This document shows positions 12,901-24,400 of a stretch of DNA of 64,000 bases, piece after piece. Position 1 is the stretch's first letter. Every line of letters begins with the position of its first letter. The stretch spans positions 8,002,442 to 8,066,441 of the forward strand of contig NC_063063.1 of the NCBI RefSeq assembly GCF_018812025.1, written 5' to 3'. The position numbers and the translations under genes are program-made. This stretch comes from Megalobrama amblycephala (lineage: Eukaryota > Chordata > Actinopteri > Cypriniformes > Xenocyprididae). The notes below the pieces were generated by a model, which saw nothing but the letters and a program-made list of their open reading frames with translations, was not told the DNA's origin and ran no database searches.

Positions 12901-15900
12901 AAACTGAACTAAAACTGAAACTGAAATAAAAAATTACAGGTAAATAGTACTATTTAAAAAGAATAAAAACTAATAAAAATAACAATCACATAAAATTACT
13001 AAAATTATAAAGAAACAAATATAAAAATAAAAGCTAATTCAAAATATTAATAAAAACTATAATAGTGTATATTATAGGTGATAATTTGTAATGTAAATGT
13101 ATATATAACTAAAAAAATTACATACATTATGGATTTTTATTAAATTATATTATATTAATTATATTATAATAATGTTATTTAAGAAGCACTTAATTTGTGC
13201 AAGTAGTGTTTCACTGTTGTTTGAATCAAATCCTGTTTACTCTGCTAGGGTGTGACGTTTCGGGTGGAGGGTGGAGAGCTGGTCATTGCTCGGATCCTGC
13301 ACGGGGGCATGATTGATCAGCAGGGCCTGCTGCATGTGGGTGACATCATCAAAGAGGTGAACGGAAAAGAGGTCGGAAGTGACCCGAAGGTTCTCCAGAA
13401 CATGCTGAAGGAGTCCAGTGGAAGCGTGGTCCTCAAAATCCTCCCCAGTTACCAAGAACCACACACACCTCGACAGGTGGGCAACATTCAGATGTATATT
13501 TAGCGAAATTATTGTTCTTTTTTGAGTAGTAATTATAAATGTATGTAGACTCTCCCCTCAATGAAATCAAATTACACAAGGTCACAGAGACACATTTGAG
13601 ACATGTTACAGATGCAATCCGGTACTGAGAGTGCTCGGACACACTCTCTCCTACGGCCAATTTGGCATATCCAATCAACCTAACTGAGGCACTGAGCCAC
13701 CGTGCCGCCCGTAGATAGGTTACTCTACTGCCAGGTGTCAGAGCCGTCGCCAGAACATTTAGAATGGGGGTGGGGTGGGGCATTTCATCTGAGAAACAGA
13801 TTTTCAGCAAAACAATAACATCCCGTATTTATTATTAATGAAATAGACCAAGTTCTATATTAACATCAAAACACATGATACTCCATCCTAATTAGGCCAA
13901 ACTACACCTAAAACTAAACCATTTTGCATTATGCCTATATATTTTGCAAACGCAAGGCACAAAAGCTTTTCAATTAATTCCTCAAACAACACAATAATAA
14001 AAACGATACATACCAAATAAGCAATAAAAATACGTAGCCTACATCTGTAGCATATTGATGTGTAACAAAGACATTGAGTGTACTCACCAGATTACGTATG
14101 CAGGATTTGGCAGAAAGCCACTCCCTTTATAAATCTCACTCATCTTAGTTCATCGTGATCTCAAGAAATTCTGTAGCAATAAATTAAACTGACTGCACAA
14201 TGAATCTCTTATTTACATTATTATTTTTTATAATGAGGGGAGATTTGCCAGCGTGCAGAACTCAGAATCCACTCACTTCAAGTTTTTGTTCAGTGCTAAC
14301 TTTGATTGGCCATTGTGTTCAAGAAATCAACAGATTTTTTTGTGTTTGGCCACATTGCTCAACGCTTCAAAAATATGTTATAAACCCTTGTCGTTCTTCA
14401 GAGCACAAACACAGATACGCACTGGATCATTTGCTGTGAGTTAAATGCTGCTGAAGACATTTCGTTATGGAATATGTGAATGGCCAAATCCACAGAAACT
14501 AAAGTTTTTGCTCTCAATCATAAATTTGCTGAATGATGTGTCTTGCCTGTCTGCTAGTAACTGACTTTACCACTGCTTTTCAAGGGCGGGTAATCTATGT
14601 CCATCAAACAAATTATTCATTTTCTCACTGATGTACCTAATGATTTTGGAAAAAAATACTTCCAAATCCATAGTTTATCACTCCGCAAAAGCTTGTTTCA
14701 GGTTATGTTGAAACTGTAAATATAATGGTATCTACCCGAATCTACCCAAGTTTCAAGAAGTCGGACAGTCAACTTGTTTTTCTTAATATAAAGTTAACTT
14801 TGGCTTCTCAGCGCAGTGATTTGATTGGCTATTTGGGCAGTCAGTCATTTATCTGATGTAAGGTCAATTGGATCACCTGGCTGGATGTTAAAGGTCCCGT
14901 TTTTCGTGGTTTTTTGAAGCTTTGATTGTGTTTATAGTGTGCAATATAACATGTGTTCATGTTTCGCATGTAAAAAAACACAGTATTTTTCACATAATTT
15001 ACTTATCTGTATACCGCTGTTTCCACGGTCATAAAAACGGGCTGATGACTTCCTTGTTCTATGAAGTCCCTCCTTCAGAAATACGTAACGAGTTCTGATT
15101 GTGCCAGCGGTTCCTGTGTTGTGATTCGACAGCTCTGAGCGCACCGTGCCTGGAAAAGTCACGCCTCTTACCATAACGTGGAGATGCACGCGCTCAGTGT
15201 TATTGTAAACATGTCTTTAATTTTACCCCATCAATTTGAGCCGGAATCAGACCCGGTGATTGGACTGCGGGATGAAAATAACAGCGTTTCGACGACATGG
15301 CGACAAACACACTCTACAAACGCAACTCTTGTGTATTCCTGTGGGCGGAGGTTAGTCAAAAAACTGTTTTAGTGACGTCATTAAAGAAGGAAGTAGAGGG
15401 ATGTAGTCCAAACTGGCCGTTCGATGTAGGCGACTTCTGTTAAATAAAATATCTCGCTTGGCATTGAACTTTGAGCTTTCAAATTTTACATATTTTATTT
15501 ATACTCTAACAACAACATTACACACTAACTAAAGTTTGAAACATGGGATCACGAAGAACGGGACCTTTAAAGGCACAATATATACAATTTTTGCATTAAA
15601 ATATCCTAAAACCACTAGCACAGTGTGTTATGTATTTTGTTCACTTGTGTACTTACATTATCCCAAATGTTCCCAACAATGTTTAAATTTAGAGAAATTC
15701 ACAATTTTAACCAGTGCAATGTCCCTCCTCATTGCGTCGCCTGTCAATGGTATGATGTCCCATTATCTTTGGTTTCTGCGTTTACTGCCATAGAATCCAT
15801 GGCAACACAGTGAGTCTCATGAAAAAATGTGGAAGTAGTAGTTAAAGCATCTAGCAAGCCACTCTGGTGTTGTTTCACACATTCATCATGGACAACATGG

Positions 15901-18900
15901 ACATCGTTATCATTTGCAGCAGGTTTTGTTGCCAAAGATAACTCCTAGACACGTAAATGTACGGGTGAATCCAATGACCCAAGAAGAGTTTTGGACAAGA
16001 GGAGAAATAAAACAAGGATCAATAGCGGTGTGGAATTTCCAAACACTGTCTATGATTATAATTAAGTCTATAATTAAAGGGATAGTTCACCCAAAAATGA
16101 AAATTCGGTCATCATTTACTCATTCTTATAAGAATGAAATAAAATCATGTGATCAAACTTAAAGGGTTAGTTCACCCAAAAATTAAGATTCTGTCATTAC
16201 TCACTCACCCTTATGTCGTTCCACACCTGTAAGACGTTCGTTCATCTTCGGAACACAAATTAATATATTTTTGATAAAATCCGATGGCTCAGTGAGGTCA
16301 GCATCACCATCAAGTTAATTAACACTTTCAGTGCCCAGAAAGGAACTAAAAACATATTTAAAACAGTTAATGTGAGTACAGTGGTTCAACCTTAATATTA
16401 TAAAGCGACAAGAATACTTTTTATGCATCAAAAAAAAAAAAAGATATCTAGTGATGGGCGATTTCAAAACACTGCTTTGAATCTTTTGTCACATGATTTC
16501 AGCAGTTTGGCAGTTTGACACACGATCCGAACCACTGATTCGAAACAAAAGATTCTAAGCAGTGTTTTGAAATCGCCCATCACTAGATATTGTTGAAAAG
16601 AGTATTGCACAAAAAGTATTCTCGTCACTTTATAATATTATGGTAGAACCACTGTACTCACATGAACTGTTTTAAATATGTTTTTAGTTCCTTTCTGGGC
16701 ACTGGGCAAAATGACATACTGTGCCTTTAATACCAGATGTGACGGAACCAAAATGCTCTGGTACTCACATGCTGACACAAACATGCAAACACACATGTAA
16801 CTAACGTCTACTATAATAACCTTGGATCAAAATGCCTCTAAATTGACATATTTGAGTTCAAACTTTGGTTAGCCCTGCCAGGTTTGGGCACCTGTCTCTA
16901 CTCCAGAGCATGCTGGGATATTAGTGCATTACGCCAAAGCCCTCCCTGTTTTTGACACTGTGCCACCCCACCGATTAAGATGAAACACTGACAATCTTCA
17001 AGTCTGCCCTTCGCTATCAGCAGTTCTTAACGGCTTTCTGCATGTCAGAGATCTTCATCTTTGCTGCTTATTAAATGAGAATTAAATGAGTGAAGTTCTG
17101 TTTGTCTGCCCATATGGTGCCATATTCACAGCGTCCCATCTGTGCCTGTCTTTACTTGATCCCAAAATAAACGAACAGCTTCCTGTGCCTGCTGCTAATA
17201 TGGAACTGGACATCACAGTGTTATGTTACTAATGTGATTCACACTTAAATGGTGGTAATATTCATGTTTTTGAGAGCTGCTGTAGGTGTTTGTGATGGCA
17301 GATGGAATTGTTGGCATGTGTTGTGTTGTTGTGTTGTGCGTCTAGTATGCTTGTTGTTGACTGTCTGAATGATGTAATCCAGGAATATTTTCTGTGACAT
17401 TGACATTCCAGCACCTGATAGCAACATTCCGCTGGACTGCAGGTGACTACAGTTGCCATGACAACAGGGTTTTGGCTCCTTCGCTAACATTCATCTTAAA
17501 GGGATAGTTCAACCAAAAATTAAAATCCTGTCATCGTTTACTGACCCTCATATTATATTGTAAGTGCTTTGAAATGCATCATGAAAATATAAAGGGGTTC
17601 ACTTTTAAAGACACACTATGTAAATGTTCGCCGCTAGAGGTTGCTAATTTAAAACAAAGGTGTAGCTTGATGACGCCTTGATTTCACGGAATCATGGTAG
17701 GTGTTGTCTTCACTTCTATAGCCGGTGGAAAAGAATCGGGATGGGACTCAGGCAGAAATCATATTCATGGATGTGATTATTAACGTTACTGTAGTATGAA
17801 GAAGAGCAGGGCTGAGTGCTGTGCGATTGCTAAAGAGAGACGAGCACGACATGTGGCTCGAGAGCAGCGGAACTTTTATTATGCCACAGTCGCCGCTTAC
17901 GCTTCTTCCGGTCAAGCGTATATGGGGTAACGCAGCACTGTTTATCATATTAGAAACATTTGTGTGTTGAAAGTTGTTATAATGCTACTCTGTGTTTGCT
18001 CGGCGGCTGCTGTGAGACACTTGTTGCACACTGCAGTAAGCTAGACCGATATTAGGCATGGTAAAACATAGTTCTTGCGGTAAATCAAGAAAACGAGATT
18101 TAAACAATAAGACTTACTATGTTGAGCTATAAAACAATGATTAGTTTTCTGTCGATTAATGTATCCAAACAGTTGTTCCTTTGTCTAATAAAACATATTA
18201 TATATTAAAGCGTCTTTCTTCTGGGTTTCCATGGTTTCTACAAAATAAAACCTAGGGTAACGCGGGTATAATGTCATTGATAGGCAACGCATGGACACAG
18301 TCCGTGTCCTGGTTAAAATTGCTTATTTTTCTGGATTTAAACATTCTTGGAAACATTTGGGATAATGTAAGTACACAAGTCAACAAAATATATAACATTG
18401 TTCTAGTGGTTTTTGGATATTTTAATACAAAAATCTTACATAATGTGCCTTTAATGTTTTCGACACTTTGGATTTGTAAGGCTAGTTTTTCTAAGTGTGC
18501 TTAATTGTATTGAATGTGCATTTGCACTGCACTTCAAATCTTAAAAGTATTTCATTTTTTTTTTTTTTTTTACAAGGGTTAACATTTAAATTTAAACAAA
18601 TAATATCTCACACTTAATATTGAACTTTTTCCCTCACACATTTCATATTTCATCTTAAGCTGACACTGACACGCTTGTCAGTATAAATGTAGTCAGTATA
18701 AATGATCAACTATTAATAAGTAATAATTAGTATTAAATAGTAATTACTATTATATTGTAGAATTAGTAAAATAATTAGTATTAAAGGGTTAGTTGGGGTT
18801 AGTCCAAAAATGAAAATTCTGTAATCATGTACTCACCCTCATGTCGCTTCAATTCTGTAAGACTTTTGTTCATCTTCAGAACTCAAATGAAGATCTTTTT

Positions 18901-21386
18901 AATGAAATCTGAGCACTTTCTGTCCCTCTTTTGACAGTTTATTGAAACTTTGATGCTTCAAAAAGTTCATAACTATATTGTAAAACTAATCCATATGAAT
19001 TGAATGGTTTAGTCAAAATTTTATGAAGAGACTCAATCGCTTTATATGATGAACAGATTGAATTTAGGCTTTTATTCACATATAAACATTCATCAATGCA
19101 CAGAACAAAAAACAGAAGCTCAAGCATGTTTATTCCGTGTACTAACCAGACGCAACGCGATGCTGCGACAAGCCATAAAAGGTATCTTTTCCATGTTAAT
19201 CGAAGTTTTTGTCCTAACCTGAAACAGCAACAAAGTATGACAATGATAATCTCAGGTACTGTTTATGTGCTTTATTTAATGTTAAAAGCGAATGATGTGA
19301 GTTTGAATATCAATCTGTGTTCCCAGCTTTTTAGCTGTAATGAAAACAACACTGGCAAATTCACCTCAGATCTTGAAAATCAATAAATGGGCACAAGAAC
19401 GTTCAAACTGTCAACTCAATGTGCACAAACAAGTGTAATCTATGACAAAGATTGGTTCAGTCCGTATGTACTTTAAATAATGTTTAAATTATGTAATATT
19501 TATGAATTTTACTATGTACTTGCCCATTTCATTGTGTCTGCTGTGCTCTTGCCGAGAGAGCCCGCCCACACTCTCTTTTGATTGGCTGTGGTTTTTGATT
19601 GATTTTATCGCTTCTCAGCGTCGCGTCTAGTGTGGACTGTTAAATTGCTCGTCGCTGGAATCTTATCGGAATTAGGACAAGGTGTTACGCATCACGTTTG
19701 AGCTTCCGCAAGAGGTTTGTTCTCGCGTGTCATTCGGGTTCGGTTGCACTTCTGTTTATGTTCGCAGATCAATGTTTATATGTGAATAAAAGCCTAAATG
19801 AAATCTGTTCATCATATAAAGCGATCAAGTCTCTTCATAAAATTTGGACTAAACGACTCAATTCATATGGATTAGTTTTACGATCTCTTTATGAACTTTT
19901 TGAGGTGTAAAAGTTTCAATTGCATAGCTGTCTATGAATGAAGGGACAGAAAGCTCTCAGATTACATCAAAATTATCTTCATTTGTGTTCTGAAGATGAA
20001 CGAAAGTCTTACAGTTTTGGAACGACATGAGGGTGAGTAATGACAGAATTGAAATTTTTGGGTGAACTAACACTTTAACTCATATTTTGATTGTTTTTTT
20101 CTCGTTTTAAGATTGAAAATCTGAGTCTGAACAAGGGTAAAACTATCAAATCTACACATAAAAGACATTTGGACAAGTAGAAAAAAAAAAGTTTCCAAGA
20201 CAGTTTTATTGTGACCTTCATGTGACGAAAAGAAAAAAAAAGTTGTAGTGAAATCAACCTAAAATCAGCAGAAAAGTGAAATTAACATAAAAGTGTCTGA
20301 AGTGGTAGTGAGTGTATGTTCATGTTAACAGAATAAGGAATCATTAGATACAGATATGCTTCATGCTGCACGTACACACAGAACTCAGATCAGCCAGTGA
20401 TGACAGTAAAGAATAGCTAACTGTGAAAGAACCTTTAAAGTTTTCAACAGGCTGACAATATGACACTCTGATAGAAGGACATATTCAGTAACAAGGACAA
20501 TGTGTTTCTGTTTTTACTCTATGTCTATTTTTCTCCCTCTCTCTCTGTCTGCAGGCCTTTGTAAAGTGTCACTTTGACTATGACCCTACTCATGACAACC
20601 TGATCCCCTGTAAAGAAGCTGGACTCAAATTCAGCAGTGGAGACATCCTTCAGATCTTCAACCAGGAGGACCCCAACTGGTGGCAGGTGTGTGTTGTGTG
20701 TGGGGTGTATATATAGCCATGACCTTTTAGCTCTGTATGGCTGTCTTACCTTGCATCTGGTCTCACCTGTAGGCATGTCATCTGGAAGGAGGCAGTGCAG
20801 GCCTGATCCCCAGTCAGCTGTTAGAGGAGAAGAGAAAAGCCTTTGTCAAGAGAGACCTGGAGCTCGCTAGCACAGGTAGGACACAAGGCACTACAGAATA
20901 TATATATGTAGAGGAATATTTGTTATGTGGAAGTTTTTATGGCTGCATTTATTGGACCAGTAATACTGTGAAATAATATTACAATTTAAAATAACTCATT
21001 GATAATAATAAGAAATCAGCATATTAGAATGATTTCTGAAGGATCATGTGACATTGAAGACTGGAGTAATGATGCCGAAAATTCAGCTTTGCCATCACAA
21101 GAATAAATTACATTTTAAAATATATTCAAATAGAAAAAAGTTATTTTAAATTGTAATAATATTTCACAATATTACTCTTTTACTGTATTTTGGATGCAAT
21201 AAATGCAGCCTTGGTGAGCATAAGAGACTTCTTTTAAAAACATTAAAAAAAATCATAATGATCTCAAACTTTTGAATGCTAGTGTTTAAATAGATATATC
21301 CTATAAAGCCTACTGTATCATATTTCATACATGAATTTACTGTATATACTGTATACTGAATTTGAATTTACTGTATTTGAATTTAA

Positions 21387-21426
<40 letters not shown>

Positions 21427-24400
21427 AATAATACATTTATACAAGATAAAGAGTGACAACTGATATTTATTTGCATTTTATGTATGTAGTCTGGAATACT
21501 ATTATAAAGATCTCATTAATACATGCTAAATCAGAATTTTATCTTACATTTTATCTCCAACATTTGCACACCTTTTTTGCTCAGTTTCCTCGAGTTTGAG
21601 CACCATATTCTCTTGATATCATAAATCATTATGAGAAAGTAAGACATTAAAATGACTTCAAGACTTTAAATCATCTGCCAACAGCCTGAGGTGACGCTGA
21701 ACTGAGAGTAGCGCCCCCTGGGGGAAGATCAGCGTGGTAAAGCAGAATGCTCTGGTGTTTATTATAGGAATAGTCCATTATTTATTCGTCCTAACCTGTG
21801 TGCTGTTATTTTTCTGTGTGTATTTTTCTAATTTCACTAGAACGAACTGAAAGGTTTGATAAGTATGGCCTGAGGTTTAATGTGTCTGACTCCTGCAGTA
21901 GACAGGAGTCATGCTATGTGTGTCTATACTACCAGGATGTGTGCTGATGTCCGCAGGGCCTCTGTGTGCAGGGATCGGGGGTAAGAAGAAGAAGAAGATG
22001 ATGTACTTGACCACCAAGAACGCTGGTAAAGATGACTGCTCCATCTGTCCGGTGCAACGGAAGCGCATGTGTCATACTTTTGATCTCTGTTGTGACTGTT
22101 GTTGTTGAAGTCAGTTCTATGTTTCATGCTAAACTCGTTTGTGATAATAAGTTTGCAGTCAGTTCCATTTCAGGTTCATAAATGGAAATGCATTTATTTA
22201 CTCAAAGAAAATGAGAACTACAGTAAATGGAACCTCAATAAAAACTGAACTGGAACTGGCAAATAATAAATATGGTTATAGCAACTAAATCAGACTAACA
22301 AAAGATGAGATGTTTTCACTTTACCAGAGTTTGACCGACATGAGTTGAGGATCTATGAGGAAGTGGCCAAGGTGCCTCCGTTCCGCAGGAAGACACTGGT
22401 TCTGATTGGAGCTCAGGGTGTGGGTCGCCGCAGCATGAAAAATAAGCTTTTGGTCTCGGACCCGCATCGTTATGGAACTACAACACCCTGTTAGTGCATA
22501 TTTATCATTTTGATTCAATATATTAAATAAATCATAAATACATATTAAATATTTTTAACATTTTTAAGGGATAAGTTACCAAAAAATGAAAATGCTGTCA
22601 TCAATTACTCACCCTCATGTCGTTCCAAACCCTTAAGATTTTCGTTCATCTTCGGAACACAAATGAAGATCTTTTTAACGAAATCTGAGAGATTTCTGTC
22701 CCTCCATTGAAAGTCTATTCACCCAAAACATCATATAAAGCAATCATGTCTCTTCAGAAGACTTGGACCTCTTGATTATTTTATGAATCTCTTTATGAAT
22801 GTTTTGAAGCATAAGAGTTTTGGGTGAAGAGACTTTCATTGGAGATTCAGAAATCTCTCGGATTTCATTAAAAATATCTTCATTTGTGTTCCAAAGATGA
22901 ACGAAAGTCTTATGGGTTTGGAGCAGCATGAGTGATTGATGACAGAATTGTAATTTTTGGGTGAACTATCACTTTAAATTGGCTTCATGTTGGACACAAT
23001 TAAGGTTCAGTCGCATATACCGTTGTTCTGAATTCACCAATTTACTTGGTTTGAAAATTACTTGTGTGTAAGCTGTGCTTCATTCAGTGCTACACTGTTA
23101 ACAATAGATAATGGACCTTCTATGCTCATGAAATTTGCTGAAATTTTGCTAATGTCACCACACATTAAAGTGTTAGTTCAAACAAAATTGAAAATTCTGT
23201 CATTAATTACTCACCCTCATGTTGTTCCACACCCATAAGACCTTTGTTCACCTTCGGAATACAAATGAAGATCTTTTTGATGAAATCCAAGAGCTGTTTG
23301 ACTTAAATTGCTGTTTATGGAGGAGTCAGACAGCTCTCTTTTTTTCATCAAAAAGATCTTAATTTGTGTTCCGAAGATGAACGAAGGTCTTACGGGTGTG
23401 GAACGACATGAAGGTAAGTAATAAATTATAGAATTTTCTGCAAATAAAATATACTGGTTTGCATTAATCAGATTATTTGCCCTGCTAATGTTAACCCGGC
23501 CCTTTTTGTCCCTGTGGACAGACACATCTCGTAAACCCAAGGTGGATGAGAAGGAGGGGCAGATGTACTTGTTTATGTCTCGCAGTGAGATGGAAGCTGA
23601 CATCAAATGTGGCCGTTTTCTGGAGCACGGGGAATACGATGGAAACCTGTACGGCACCAAGATCGACTCCATCCATGAGGTCATGGACTCCGGCAAGATT
23701 TGCATTCTGGATGTCAATCCGCAGGTGCCTTTTGAAATTTTCCATATCCTATTTACAATGACTGTTCACAGAAATATCTTTCTAGCCTAAATACAACTAA
23801 TGCTTGATGCTGATTCTATAAAATACTTACAATAGAAGTCTATGGGGAAATTTTCCAGCATTACATTTATACAGTTATTACCCCATTAATATACCTAATA
23901 CCTAATATATCTCCTACAGGCGCTTAAAGTTCTGCGAACAGCCGAGTTTCTTCCATATGTGGTGTTCATCGAAGCCCCAAACTTTGAGGTTCTGAAAGAC
24001 ATGAACAGATCTGCCATTGAGGCTGGTGTTGTACTTCTTTCAAACTACATGACGAAACAGATGACGGTAATTTCTTTCTTTATAGTTTTCAGTCAATTAC
24101 TATATTTTACAATTTGCTTCCCACACATAGACTTTACTTGGGCGGGCCGCCCACGTATAATACCGGCCACCCAAGTATATTTGGAGACACATTTTTGCTT
24201 TTATTATTTTTATCCTCTTATACTTTTATATCCGCGCAAGATAATGAAACCATCCGCGATGAATAACTAGTGTTTCTTACCTGCTCGATGTGTGTGTCAG
24301 AACTGTTTACTCCCGCTAGCATTCCCACGGGTGCTCATTGCAAAGTCACAAGGTGGCGCTGGCACATTCTACACAAAATGCATGCAAAGTGATTCTAACA

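Larger units (their letters stand above)
10654..13248. other. mpp2 introns 2-3 with nested foldback elements
   Basis: The intron before the PDZ exon is filled mainly by the nested pair at 11338-12866. A run of simple A/T-rich sequence (12880-13160) built from AAAACTAAAA-like motifs follows. Confidence 0.5.

Noticed and set aside
13433..13810. 125-codon minus-strand frame
   Set aside because: It covers the antisense of the mpp2 PDZ exon end and a SINE fragment.
23217..23717. 166-codon minus-strand frame
   Set aside because: It joins a TTAA foldback element to the antisense of an mpp2 exon, with no splice or domain support.
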